Source: Gluconacetobacter entanii
Lineage (GTDB): Bacteria; Pseudomonadota; Alphaproteobacteria; Acetobacterales; Acetobacteraceae
Direction of reading: 5' to 3'
DNA length: 64,000 nucleotides
Assembly (NCBI RefSeq): GCF_003206495.1
Contig: NZ_NKUF01000014.1
Location: 16,571-80,570 of the forward strand
This document shows, piece by piece, positions 35,066 to 44,138 of this stretch. Numbering within the stretch: position 1 is the first letter of the stretch; every line of letters starts with the position of its first letter. The notes beneath the pieces are model-generated. The model saw only the letters and a list, made by a program, of their open reading frames with translations. It made no database searches and was not told the origin of the DNA. A program made the position numbers and the translations under genes.

Positions 35066-37639
35066 ATGGCGTCCGATCCATCCCCCCAGCACCCGCTTTT
35101 CCCCGCCGGCCTGTTCGCGCCCGGCCTTTCCTCCCCCGAGGAGGGCCTGCCCGTGGCCGAGGCCCTGCCCCGCCTGCGCGCCGCACTCCATGACGGAGCC
35201 AACGCGGTGCTGGTCGCCCCGCCCGGCGCGGGCAAGACGACGCTGGTGCCGCTGGCGCTGCTGGCCGCCCCGTGGCGCGGCGACGGGCGCATCGTGATGC
35301 TGGAACCGCGCCGCCTTGCCGCGCGCGCCGCCGCACGGCGGATGGCCGACCTGATCGGCGAGGAACCCGGCGGGCTGATCGGCTATCGCACGCGATTGGA
35401 TGGTGCGTCCTCCCCCGCCACGCGAATCGAGGTCGTGACCGAGGGCCTGCTGGTGCGCCGCCTGCTGTCGGACCCGACGCTTGAGGGCGTGGCGTGCGTC
35501 ATCTTTGACGAAATCCATGAACGCTCCGTCGATGCGGATGCGGCGCTGGCCTTCTGCCTCGACCTGCAACGCGAACTGCGTCCCGACCTGCGGCTGGTGG
35601 CGATGTCGGCCACGACCGACGCCGCCACCCTGTCGCAGCGCATGGAGGCCCCCATCATCGAAAGTGCCGGGCGGATGTTCCCGGTCGATATCCGCCACGC
35701 ACGGCGCGACATCCCCCACCAGCGCGACCTGCCCGACGCCATGGCGCGCGCCATCCGCACCGCACTGGCGGAGGAGGAGGGCGATATCCTCGCCTTCCTG
35801 CCCGGTGTGGGCGAAATCCGCCGCACGCAGGCCGCACTGTCGGATGTGGGGGCGGAGGTCCTGCCGCTTTATGGCGAACTGCCCCCGGCGGAGCAGGATT
35901 ACGTCCTGCGCGCCGATACGAAGGGCGGGCGACGGGTGATCCTGTCCACCTCCATCGCGGAGACATCCCTGACGGTGCCGGGCGTGCGCATCGTCATTGA
36001 TGGCGGGTTCCGCCGCACGCCGCGCCTTGATGCCGGGACGGGGCTTACGAAGCTGGAGACCGCGCGCATCTCCCGCGCGGCCGCGACCCAGCGCGCGGGC
36101 CGCGCGGGGCGTGAGGCACCGGGCATTGCGATCCGCCTGTGGAGCGAGACGACCTCCCGCGCCATGCCGCCGCACGACCGGCCCGAGATCATGGAGGCCG
36201 AACTGACGGGCCTGCGTCTGGACACGGCGGCGTGGCAGGCGGCGATGGGCACCGTGCCCGCCGACCTGCCGTTTGCCGATACGCCCCCCAATGGGGCGTT
36301 CGAGGCCGCGCGCAGCCTGCTTATCGCCCTTGGCGCCCTGTCGGAGGACGGGCGGATCACGCAGGCGGGCGTGCAGATGGCGCAACTGGGGTCGCACCCG
36401 CGCCTTGCGGCGATGATGCTGGCGGCCCGCGCCCCGGAGGAGGCCACGCTGGCCGCCGACCTTGCCGCCCTGCTGGAGGAACGCGACCCGCTGCGCCCGC
36501 GCCCGTCGGGACGGGGGCCGGGCGGCAACGCCATCCCGCCCGCCGATATCCGCCTGCGCCTCGACCTGATCGCGGGGGGCGACCATCCCGCCGCCGACCG
36601 TGGCGCGCTGTCGCGCATCCGCCAGGCCGCGCGGCAGTACCGCCGCCGCATGGGGATCGGGCGTGACGTGGTGGCACGGGGCGACTGCGCCGCATTGCTG
36701 GCGGCGGCCTTTCCCGACCGCATCGCGCAACGGCGCGGCGATGTCGGCACGTTCCGCCTGTCGGGCGGGGGCAGCGCACGGATGGGCAAGACCGACACAC
36801 TGGCCTCCGCCTCCCTGCTGGCGGTGGCGGGGATGCATGTGCGCACGGCCTGCGAAATCCGCCTTGCCGCGCCGCTGGACCCCGACAACCTGCCCGACAG
36901 CGTGCTGGCGCGCGCGCATGAACAGGTGGAGACCACCATCGACCCGGCCACCGGCGCGGTCATGGCCCGGCGCAGGCTGCGGCTGGGCGCGCTGGTGCTG
37001 CGTGACCGCACGGTGACGGCGGATGCGACGGAGGTGGCGGGCCTGCTGCTGCAACAGGTGGGGCAGAACCTGGCCGCCGCGTTTGAATGGACCGATGCAT
37101 GCCGGCAGTTGCAGGCCCGCGTCGCGTGGGCGCGCGACGTGCTGGGGCGCACCGACCTGCCGGACCTGTCGGACGCGGCGCTGGCGGCCGATGTCGAAGG
37201 GTGGCTGGGCGCATGGGTCGGCGGCATGTCACGCATGAGCGAGATCCGCGCCCTCGACCTGCTGGCGGTGCTGCGCGCGATGATCCCGCATGACGCGCTT
37301 CGCTGGCTGGACCGGACGCTGCCCCCCGCGCTCGACCTGCCGGGGGGACGGGTGGGCATCGACTACCTCCAGCCTGTGCCGCTGGCCTCCGCGCGGGCGC
37401 AGACCTTCTATGGGCAGTGCGAGACGCCGAAGCTGGCGGACGGGCGCATCGGGCTGCGGATCGCCCTGCTGTCGCCCGCCGGCCGCCCGCAGGCGATCAC
37501 CGCCGACCTGGCCGGGTTCTGGGCCGGGTCATGGGCGGACATGCGCCGTGACATGCGCGGGCGCTATCCCCGCCATGACTGGCCGGAGGATCCGGCGCAC
37601 GCGCAGCCCTCGCAACGGCCGGCCCGCCGGAAAACGTAA
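35066..37639 (+). CDS. hrpB: ATP-dependent RNA helicase HrpB
   Basis: DEAH-box helicase of the HrpB family; its physiological role is poorly defined, though it has been tied to mRNA processing in some bacteria. Walker A is GAGKTT (residues 54-59), Walker B is FDEIHER, motif III is MSATTD, and motif VI is QRAGRAGR. The HrpB-specific C-terminal region follows (TPPNGAFEAARSLLIALGAL onwards), ending in a FWAGSWADMRRDMRGRYPRHDWP signature. The start at 35066 gives 857 residues, the normal size; the frame extends upstream without conserved sequence. The ribosome-binding site is weak. Confidence 0.93.
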   Translation: MASDPSPQHPLFPAGLFAPGLSSPEEGLPVAEALPRLRAALHDGANAVLVAPPGAGKTTLVPLALLAAPWRGDGRIVMLEPRRLAARAAARRMADLIGEEPGGLIGYRTRLDGASSPATRIEVVTEGLLVRRLLSDPTLEGVACVIFDEIHERSVDADAALAFCLDLQRELRPDLRLVAMSATTDAATLSQRMEAPIIESAGRMFPVDIRHARRDIPHQRDLPDAMARAIRTALAEEEGDILAFLPGVGEIRRTQAALSDVGAEVLPLYGELPPAEQDYVLRADTKGGRRVILSTSIAETSLTVPGVRIVIDGGFRRTPRLDAGTGLTKLETARISRAAATQRAGRAGREAPGIAIRLWSETTSRAMPPHDRPEIMEAELTGLRLDTAAWQAAMGTVPADLPFADTPPNGAFEAARSLLIALGALSEDGRITQAGVQMAQLGSHPRLAAMMLAARAPEEATLAADLAALLEERDPLRPRPSGRGPGGNAIPPADIRLRLDLIAGGDHPAADRGALSRIRQAARQYRRRMGIGRDVVARGDCAALLAAAFPDRIAQRRGDVGTFRLSGGGSARMGKTDTLASASLLAVAGMHVRTACEIRLAAPLDPDNLPDSVLARAHEQVETTIDPATGAVMARRRLRLGALVLRDRTVTADATEVAGLLLQQVGQNLAAAFEWTDACRQLQARVAWARDVLGRTDLPDLSDAALAADVEGWLGAWVGGMSRMSEIRALDLLAVLRAMIPHDALRWLDRTLPPALDLPGGRVGIDYLQPVPLASARAQTFYGQCETPKLADGRIGLRIALLSPAGRPQAITADLAGFWAGSWADMRRDMRGRYPRHDWPEDPAHAQPSQRPARRKT

Positions 37640-37776
37640 CAGGGAACGTGACATGAACGCCGCAGTGGACAATGATTTGCCACCGCGTCGTGACACATCA
37701 TGGCATTGCCTTTTTTTTCGCCTATCATCACGGCCGTATGAGCAATCCTGCTCCTTTCGACCCGTTACGGATACAC

Positions 37777-38934
37777 ATGGCCCGCCGTCTTTCCCGCCTG
37801 TCTGTCATCGCGCCGCTGGCGCTGGCCTGTGTACTGCCGTCGCGTCGTGGCGCATGGGCGCAGGACGCAGCCCCCGTGGCCACGGTGTCCCCCGCCCCGG
37901 CCACGCCCCCATCGCTTTTCGCGCCGCCCGCGCCGCCCGTGGTGTCGTCCGGTCCCCTGACCTTCGCCCCGCTGGTGCGGATGGTGGTGGCGGCGGTCGT
38001 GAACATCGCCGTCACCCAGGACGTGCATGGGCAACGCAACGGGCAGCGCGTGCTGCCAAGTGTCCGTGGCACCCCGTTCGAGCATAAATTCCGCGAACGC
38101 ATGCGTTCACATGGGGAGGAGATGCTGGGCGCGGGATCGGGATTCGTGATCGACCCGGACGGGATCATCGTCACCAACACGCATGTCGTGGGGGATGCGG
38201 ACCATATTACCGTCTCCCTCGTCGATGGGACCGAACTGCCCGCGCACCTGATCGGCAGCGACGACCTGACGGATATCGCCGTCATCAAGGTGCAGCCATC
38301 GCACCCCCTGCCCTTCGTGCGGTGGGGTGACAGCAGGCTGGTGAATATCGGCGACTGGATCATGGCGGCGGGCAACCCGTTCGGGCTGGGGTCATCGGTG
38401 ACGGCGGGCATCGTCTCCGCCCGGGGGCGCGATATCGGCACAAGCCCGTTCGATGACTTCCTGCAACTCGACGCGCCGATCAATCCGGGCAATTCGGGTG
38501 GGCCGTCCTTCAACCTCAGCGGGCAGGTGGTCGCCCTCAATACGGCCATCGTCTCGCCCACCGGGGGATCGGTGGGGATCGGTTTCGGCATCCCGTCGGA
38601 AATCGTCGCCCCGATTGTCGATGAACTGCGCCGCAACGGGCATATCGACCGCGGCTGGCTGGGCGTCACCCTGACGGATGGCGGCGACACCCATGTGCCG
38701 GGGGTGGAGATCGTGGGCATCGACCGTGGGGGACCTGCGATGAAGGCTGGGCTGCATATCGGTGACTACATCACCGCCGTAAACGGCGAACCCATCGACA
38801 GCTCCCGCATGCTGATCCGCTCCATCGCCGCGAAACGCCCGGCCTCCACCGTCATGCTGCACATCCGCCGCCATCGCGAGGCGCTGAGCATCCCGGCCAC
38901 CGTCGGCTTCCGGCCGGATGACACGGGCGACTGA
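37777..38934 (+). CDS. HtrA/DegP-type periplasmic serine protease
   Basis: Trypsin-like protease with one PDZ domain, acting on misfolded periplasmic proteins. A signal peptide ends near RGAWAQ. The catalytic triad is visible: histidine in TNTHVVGDAD, aspartate in DLTDIAVIK and serine in NPGNSGGPSF. The PDZ domain occupies roughly residues 285-375 (GWLGVTLTDGG... MKAGLHIGDYITAVNGEPI). The single PDZ is closer to DegS/HtrA than to two-PDZ DegP. The ATG at 37777 has a GGA upstream and begins the signal peptide; 37738 is an alternative. It is convergent with the LysR gene 29 bp away. Confidence 0.88.
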   Translation: MARRLSRLSVIAPLALACVLPSRRGAWAQDAAPVATVSPAPATPPSLFAPPAPPVVSSGPLTFAPLVRMVVAAVVNIAVTQDVHGQRNGQRVLPSVRGTPFEHKFRERMRSHGEEMLGAGSGFVIDPDGIIVTNTHVVGDADHITVSLVDGTELPAHLIGSDDLTDIAVIKVQPSHPLPFVRWGDSRLVNIGDWIMAAGNPFGLGSSVTAGIVSARGRDIGTSPFDDFLQLDAPINPGNSGGPSFNLSGQVVALNTAIVSPTGGSVGIGFGIPSEIVAPIVDELRRNGHIDRGWLGVTLTDGGDTHVPGVEIVGIDRGGPAMKAGLHIGDYITAVNGEPIDSSRMLIRSIAAKRPASTVMLHIRRHREALSIPATVGFRPDDTGD

Positions 38935-38963
38935 TGCAAGGGAGCGGGTGCTGACGCGCCCGC

Positions 38964-39833
38964 CTAACCCGTCACGGGAATTGTGGTGGGGCGCTTTCCA
39001 AGTATCCTCCTGAACTGCTCCAGCGGGTCAGATGCCGGACGCCCGCCGTCATGAAGGCTGACCCTGATGTCTGGCGCCCGCGGTACTCCGGGGGGATCAT
39101 TCATGACCGATACGCCTGCGGGCAGTTCCCCCACCATGCGGAAGGTCACCCCCAGTCCGGCACGCACGGCCGCCCACAAGGCGGCAACACTACGGCCGGT
39201 AAATACGATCCGCCACGGGATGCCGACCGCTTCAAGCTGGTCAATTGCCCCCTGCCGGAAACGACATGGTGCTGGCAGGACCACAAGGTCAACCATCTTC
39301 ATATCCTTGAAAGATGCACCGCTGGCCCCCATCCAACGCTGCCGCATCGTGCACCAGGGCATGGCATCCGCCCGGCCATCCCCGCCGAATGTCAGAACAA
39401 GATCCAGTACACCACGATCCAGCGCATCAAGCAGCGCGCTGGCCCGATCGACACTTGCCTCCAGCAGCACTTGCGGATACGCGCGCCGGAACAGCGCCAG
39501 GGTCTCGGGGAGCCACGTCTCGGCCAAATCCCCGATTACGCCCAGTCGCACCTGCCCCGCCAGCGCATGTCCACGCAATGCGGCCATGGCCTCGTCATTC
39601 AGCGCCAGCAGGCGACGGGCATGGGCAAGCAACGTCTCACCGGCAGGCGTCAGCACGAGTTGACGGCCATTGCGTCGTACCAGTGGCTGCCCAGCCTGGG
39701 ATTCAAGCTTACGCAGTTGCTGACTGACTGCGGACTGTGAGCGGTTCAGGATTTCGGCCGCACGGTTAAAACCGCCGAAATCCTGGGCAGCGACAAAACT
39801 GCGCAGGCAGTCGAGGTCGAAATGCGATGGCAT
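38964..39833 (-). CDS. LysR-family transcriptional regulator
   Basis: 289-residue regulator with the N-terminal winged helix (LDCLRSFVAAQDFGGFNRAAEILNRSQSAVSQQLRKLE) and a C-terminal periplasmic-binding-like effector domain. The start at 39833 follows a GGAAG site; the ATG at 39845 is the other candidate. The gene is visibly lower in GC than its neighbours, as is the divergent lipocalin-like gene, which is its probable target. The effector is unknown. Similar LysR proteins control single adjacent genes. Confidence 0.88.
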   Translation of the reverse strand: MPSHFDLDCLRSFVAAQDFGGFNRAAEILNRSQSAVSQQLRKLESQAGQPLVRRNGRQLVLTPAGETLLAHARRLLALNDEAMAALRGHALAGQVRLGVIGDLAETWLPETLALFRRAYPQVLLEASVDRASALLDALDRGVLDLVLTFGGDGRADAMPWCTMRQRWMGASGASFKDMKMVDLVVLPAPCRFRQGAIDQLEAVGIPWRIVFTGRSVAALWAAVRAGLGVTFRMVGELPAGVSVMNDPPGVPRAPDIRVSLHDGGRPASDPLEQFRRILGKRPTTIPVTG

Positions 39834-39850
39834 GGACACTTCCATTTTTC

Positions 39851-39914
39851 TGAACTGACACTTCAGAATAAGTCGTTATTCAAAACCATCGGTAAGCCGT
39901 AAAAATCATTACGG
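39851..39914. promoter_or_regulatory. LysR operator region with three palindromes
   Basis: Between the divergent LysR and lipocalin-like genes lie TGAACTGACACTTCA (39851-39865), GAATAAGTCGTTATTC (39866-39881; perfect 6-bp arms) and CCGTAA-6-TTACGG (39897-39914; perfect arms). Paired recognition and activation sites are usual for LysR proteins, so this is the likely operator. Assignment is by position and symmetry only. Confidence 0.5.
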
Positions 39915-39971
39915 TCAAGGCAGGAAAACCGGGGCCATTCTGCAGTACAGTTCGTGAAGGAATTCCAGATC

Positions 39972-40463
39972 ATGATGAAATGCGTAATGTTGTCAGCCGC
40001 ACTGGTCATGTTATCCGGCGGTGTGACCCTGGCTGCTTCCCCCCTGACGGGAACATGGAGCCTGACAGCGGCGGATACGCTTTACCCGGATGGGCATCGT
40101 GTCCATGGTTTTGGTGATCATCCGCAGGGACGGATGATGGTCGACGCCAGCGGAAATTACATGATCGAGATCTACCGTCCAGCAGCAACGCCATTTGCGT
40201 CTGGCTCCAAGGTAACCGGCACGCCAGCAGAATTCCGCGATGCGATGCTCCGCAATAGCGTGCATTACGGCACGGTCGCGCTGGATCCCGCGTCCAATCA
40301 CATCGTGTTCGATGTCGAACGATCGGTATTCCCGAACTGGGAGGGCAGGCGGCAGGTGCGCGATTACACCCTGGACGGCAACAAACTCAGCTATCAGGTG
40401 CCTGCATCCGCCACGGGCGACGCGACGATCGCGATTTCGGAATGGAAACGCCTGTCGGAATGA
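39972..40463 (+). CDS. Exported lipocalin-like protein
   Basis: 163 residues with a signal peptide (MMKCVMLSAALVMLSGG, cleavage near TLAAS). The mature start LTGTWSLTAADTLYPDG, then GRMMVDASGNYMIEIYRP and DGNKLSYQVPAS, follow the pattern of lipocalin-like domains (Lipocalin_5-type) seen in bacterial exported proteins that may bind small hydrophobic molecules. AAGGA lies 10 bases before the first of two adjacent ATGs. One sampled 60-base line (40141-40200) holds 32 G or C, clearly below neighbouring genes. Divergent from the LysR regulator, which probably controls it. Ligand unknown. Confidence 0.7.
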   Translation: MMKCVMLSAALVMLSGGVTLAASPLTGTWSLTAADTLYPDGHRVHGFGDHPQGRMMVDASGNYMIEIYRPAATPFASGSKVTGTPAEFRDAMLRNSVHYGTVALDPASNHIVFDVERSVFPNWEGRRQVRDYTLDGNKLSYQVPASATGDATIAISEWKRLSE

Positions 40464-40678
40464 GGCGAGGGCCAGGCTCGGCAACCTCGTGCCTCTGCGG
40501 AACCATGCCCCGGACGCCCGGGTCAGGGGTGCGATTACGGGCGCGGGCTTCCCCTCCCCTTAACGTCACGGCCATCACTGCACATGTAACATCGGTAATG
40601 TCGTCGCGCCGCATCCGCTCTGGCCTTGTCGCGCGGCGGGCGTAGAATGACAGTTGGACTGCCGATCAGTGAGGTAAC

Positions 40679-41359
40679 GTGCATATTCTTGTGGTGGAAG
40701 ACGATCCGACGGTTCGCAATTTCGTGGCCAAGGGCCTGCGTGAGGCAGGGCACCTGACCGAACTGACCGACAATGGCAAGGACGGCCTGTTCCTTGCGGT
40801 GAGCGAGAAATTCGACCTCATCATCCTTGACCGGATGCTGCCGGGCGGGATCGACGGACTGCGCCTGCTGGAGACGATCCGCGCGCAGAACAACACGACG
40901 CCCGTGCTCCTGCTTTCGGCACTGGCGGATGTGGATGACCGCGTGCAGGGACTCAAGGCGGGGGGCGATGACTATGTAACCAAGCCCTTCGCCTTCAGCG
41001 AACTGCTTGCCCGGGTGGAAGCGCTTGGCCGGCGCGGACGCACCGAACAGGCGCCGCAGACCAAGCTGGTCGTTGCCGACCTGGAGATCGACCTGCTCTC
41101 GCGCACCGTGCGCCGCGCGGGGCAGCGCATCGATCTGCAGCCGCGCGAATTCCGGCTTCTGGAATACCTCACCCGCCATGCGGGACAGGTGGTGACGCGG
41201 ACCATGCTGCTCGAAGGGGTGTGGGATTACCATTTCGACCCGCAGACCAACGTGATCGACGTCCATGTCTCACGCCTGCGCCAGAAGGTGGACAAGCCGT
41301 TTGGCGTGCCGCTGATCCATACCATCCGCAATGCGGGATACATGCTGCGTGCGGAATGA
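40679..41359 (+). CDS. OmpR-family response regulator
   Basis: 226-residue DNA-binding response regulator. Receiver domain (1-115) with acidic pocket EDD near residue 7, phospho-acceptor D51 in ILDRMLPG, and the conserved lysine in VTKPFAF. Winged-helix domain (about 130-224) ends with TIRNAGYMLRAE. A GTG start preceded by GAGG begins the conserved sequence. A histidine kinase gene follows 30 bp downstream; together they form a two-component system. The stimulus is not known. Confidence 0.93.
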   Translation: MHILVVEDDPTVRNFVAKGLREAGHLTELTDNGKDGLFLAVSEKFDLIILDRMLPGGIDGLRLLETIRAQNNTTPVLLLSALADVDDRVQGLKAGGDDYVTKPFAFSELLARVEALGRRGRTEQAPQTKLVVADLEIDLLSRTVRRAGQRIDLQPREFRLLEYLTRHAGQVVTRTMLLEGVWDYHFDPQTNVIDVHVSRLRQKVDKPFGVPLIHTIRNAGYMLRAE

Positions 41360-41389
41360 CGTTCCCCACCGCGCGGGACAGCGCGGCGC

Positions 41390-42967
41390 GTGACGGACCT
41401 GCCCCTGCATGAAGGCGCGTCACGCAGGCCACGGCTGCGCGCGTTCCGTTCCGCCAGCCTGCGCTTTTCACTGGCGTACGGGGTGCTGTTCGCGCTGTCG
41501 TCCATCCTGTTCATGTCGTTCATCTGGTGGGGGACGATCGGTTTCCTTGAACGCCAGGTCGAAACCGCGATCAATGCCGACGCCCGCGCCCTGGTCGAAC
41601 GCTGGATGGTGGGTGGCGTGCCCACGCTGGCGCTGACGATCGAGGACCGGCTGGAACAGAACCTCGACGATGACGCGATCTATATGGTGATCGACCCGGA
41701 GGGGAACTACCTTGCGGGCAACGTCTCCTCCTGGCCGGTGAAGGTGCAGTATACCGACCGCTGGTATTCCCTGCCCGATACGCGCGCCGGCCTGCGGGGG
41801 CTGGCGGAAATCCATGCCTACCGCCTGCCGGGTACGGAAATGACCCATACGGCGGGGCAGCTTGACAGCGGATACCGCCTGCTGGTCGGGCGCGACATGC
41901 GCGCGCGCACCATCCTGCGGCGGCTGCTGACCGATTCCCTTGTGTGGGCGTGGATCATGGTCACGCTGCTTGCCGTCAGCGGGGCGATGCTGGTGCACCG
42001 CATCTTCCGCCGCATGGTCAAGACGGTGGCGCGCACGACCTCCGCCATCGCCCATGGCGACCTCAACCGCCGCATGCCGCTGGTGGGCAACGGGGACGAG
42101 ATGGATCAGGTGGCGGAGGCCATCAACGAGATGCTCGACCGGATCGTGCGCCTGATGGATGGCGTGCGCGAGGTTTCCAACTCCATCGCCCACGACCTGC
42201 GCACGCCCATCACCCGCGCCCGCACGCAACTGGAGGATGCGGCGCTGCATGCGCGCGATGCCGACGAACTGCGTGCGGCGATCGAACGCGCGGTCGGCAA
42301 CCTCGACAACATTACCGCCGTGTTCGAGGCCCTGCTGCGCATTGCGCAGATCGAGACCGGGGCGCGGCGTTCCGCCTTCGCCACGTTCGACCTGCGGCCC
42401 GTGCTGTTCGATGTCGCGGAACTGTACGAAGCGGTGGCGGAGGATCATGGAATCCGCCTCGAACTCGACATGGACGAGGTCCTTCCCTTCTATGGGGACC
42501 GCTCCCTGATCCAGCAGGCGGTGGCGAACCTTCTGGACAACGCCATCAAGTTTTCGCCCGAACATTCGACCGTCCGCCTTGGCGCGCATATTGCGGCCCC
42601 TGTCGCCGGGCGCGTGATCCCGTCCGCCGGGGGCGCGATGCTGGTGCTGGAAATCCGTGACGAGGGCATCGGCATGACGGATGCGGACATGGAACGCGCC
42701 ACCGAACGTTTCTTCCGCGCGGAAAAGGCACGCAATACGCCCGGATCCGGGCTGGGCCTGGCGATGGTGCGCGCCATCGTGCAGTTGCATGGCGGGGAAA
42801 TCCGCCTGGCGCGGCACGATCCCGGCCTGTCGGTGCGCCTGCTCCTGCCGGTCACGTCCTCCGCGCTTGCGGAATACGGGTATGATCCGTTCGATGAGGA
42901 CATGCCAGACATGACGCGAACTTCACAATTCTCCCATCAGCACGACACCAACAGTGGCGTAGTATGA
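41390..42967 (+). CDS. Sensor histidine kinase
   Basis: 525-residue inner-membrane kinase. Two membrane helices (about 24-48 and 183-204) flank a periplasmic sensor region of about 135 residues, followed by a HAMP domain, the phosphorylation site H268 in SIAHDLRTPITRARTQLE, and an ATPase domain with N-box NLLDNAIKFSPEH, G1 DEGIGM and G2 GSGLGLAMVR. The start is GTG with a weak ribosome-binding site. It pairs with the response regulator just upstream. Two small exported proteins follow at a 4-bp gap and a 4-bp overlap, suggesting one operon whose targets or partners are periplasmic. Confidence 0.92.
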   Translation: MTDLPLHEGASRRPRLRAFRSASLRFSLAYGVLFALSSILFMSFIWWGTIGFLERQVETAINADARALVERWMVGGVPTLALTIEDRLEQNLDDDAIYMVIDPEGNYLAGNVSSWPVKVQYTDRWYSLPDTRAGLRGLAEIHAYRLPGTEMTHTAGQLDSGYRLLVGRDMRARTILRRLLTDSLVWAWIMVTLLAVSGAMLVHRIFRRMVKTVARTTSAIAHGDLNRRMPLVGNGDEMDQVAEAINEMLDRIVRLMDGVREVSNSIAHDLRTPITRARTQLEDAALHARDADELRAAIERAVGNLDNITAVFEALLRIAQIETGARRSAFATFDLRPVLFDVAELYEAVAEDHGIRLELDMDEVLPFYGDRSLIQQAVANLLDNAIKFSPEHSTVRLGAHIAAPVAGRVIPSAGGAMLVLEIRDEGIGMTDADMERATERFFRAEKARNTPGSGLGLAMVRAIVQLHGGEIRLARHDPGLSVRLLLPVTSSALAEYGYDPFDEDMPDMTRTSQFSHQHDTNSGVV

Positions 42968-42971
42968 CACC

Positions 42972-43307
42972 ATGAACATGCAACCGGTCACAGTCCCTGC
43001 CTTCCTTGTGATGAGCCTGTGCCTGTGTGGTCATTCGTGGCCCGTCGCGGCGGCGGATCCCGTCCCCCAGGCCGCGCCGTCCCACGCCAGTGCGGACAGC
43101 AACAGGCCGGTCATCATCACCAGCGATACCCCCGCCTTCTGCAATCGCCTGATCGGCATCATCGACGCCTATGGCCCCGGCCTGCCGCACGACATCGACG
43201 ACCTGCGCGCCCAGGGGGCGGATCTGTGCCGGGAGGGACGCGTACGTTCCGGCATCATCCGGCTACGTCGCGCACTGGTCGAACTGAAGGAAACCACGCA
43301 TTCATGA
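42972..43307 (+). CDS. Small exported protein in two-component operon
   Basis: 111 residues with a signal peptide (about 1-28). The mature part carries two cysteines (C57 in TPAFCNRL, C86 in GADLCREG) that could form a disulfide, and a helical C-terminus (GIIRLRRALVELKE). I recognise no domain. It begins 4 bases after the histidine kinase stop and its stop overlaps the next gene's start by 4 bp, so it is co-expressed with the kinase and a SIMPL-domain protein. It might be a periplasmic accessory or ligand sensor for the kinase; that is only inference from context. Confidence 0.65.
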   Translation: MNMQPVTVPAFLVMSLCLCGHSWPVAAADPVPQAAPSHASADSNRPVIITSDTPAFCNRLIGIIDAYGPGLPHDIDDLRAQGADLCREGRVRSGIIRLRRALVELKETTHS

Positions 43308-44047
43308 TCCAGACGCCGGTACGCACGCATGTCCGTCCTTTCCTTCTCCCGCTTCTGATCGGAGCCACCGCGATGGCCGGGATCACACAGGCCCATGCCG
43401 CCGACAGCGCCGTCATGGCAGCAGACACCGCCACGACGAAGCTGCGGCTGTCGGCCACCGGCACCGTCCACGCACCGCCCGATGAACTGACGGCGGTGTT
43501 CTTTGCCGAAGCTTCCGCCCCCACTGCCGCCGCAGCACAGGGGCAGGTGAATGCGCAGGTGGACAAGGCGATGGGCATCACCCATGGCGTGGCGGGCCTG
43601 ACGGTCAATGCGGAATCCTATACCGTGCACCATCAGGAGGCCGATCCCCGCATCAGCCATCCGTCGCAGTGGATCGCACGGCAGAGCATCCGCATCAGCG
43701 CGACCGACGGCACGATCCTGCTGCCGCTGCTGGGACGGATCCAGTCGGACAACCTTGCCCTGTCACGGCTGGACTGGTCCCTGTCACGCGCGCATCGCAC
43801 CGCCCTTGTGCAGCAGGCCGAAGGGCTTGCGCTGCATGAACTGCAGCAGCGCGCGCAGGCGGCGGCCACGGCGCTGGGCCTGAAAATCGCACGGATCGAG
43901 TCGGTCAACCTGAACGATCAGGACATGCCCTCCCCGATGCCGATGATGATGGCCGCCCGCGCCGCCAGCATGTCCGCCCCGCAGGCCCCCGCCGCGGACC
44001 AGGACGTCACCGCGCAGGCGGACGCGACCTTCATCCTGCATCCCTGA
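43304..44047 (+). CDS. SIMPL-domain (DUF541) periplasmic protein
   Basis: 247-residue exported protein with a signal peptide ending near AHAAD (residue 32). The SIMPL/DUF541 domain is evident: LRLSATGTVHAPPDELTAVF at the start, then VNAESYTVHHQ, RQSIRISATD, and the C-terminal ALGLKIARIESVNL. Members of the family (e.g. E. coli YggE, a periplasmic protein linked to oxidative stress) are poorly understood. It overlaps the preceding small exported gene by 4 bp and ends the operon; a terminator follows. Confidence 0.85.
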   Translation: MIQTPVRTHVRPFLLPLLIGATAMAGITQAHAADSAVMAADTATTKLRLSATGTVHAPPDELTAVFFAEASAPTAAAAQGQVNAQVDKAMGITHGVAGLTVNAESYTVHHQEADPRISHPSQWIARQSIRISATDGTILLPLLGRIQSDNLALSRLDWSLSRAHRTALVQQAEGLALHELQQRAQAAATALGLKIARIESVNLNDQDMPSPMPMMMAARAASMSAPQAPAADQDVTAQADATFILHP

Positions 44048-44068
44048 TGCACGGATGGCCCATGGCCA

Positions 44069-44106
44069 TAAAAAAACCCGGACCACGCCATGCGGTCCGG
44101 GCTTTC
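44069..44106. terminator. Bidirectional terminator between the SIMPL gene and infC
   Basis: Stem CCCGGACC/GGTCCGGG (44077-44084 and 44094-44101) with an A run before it and a T-rich end after it, giving a T tract for minus-strand transcription and a weaker one for the plus strand. It separates the convergent SIMPL and infC genes. Confidence 0.75.
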
Positions 44107-44138
44107 GGATATCCGGTCAGGTGGCTGTCACCCACGCA

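Noticed and set aside
34985..37054. Long minus-strand frames opposite hrpB (also 35899-37359)
   Set aside because: Same high-GC shadow effect; repetitive Arg/Ala/Gly composition and no motifs.
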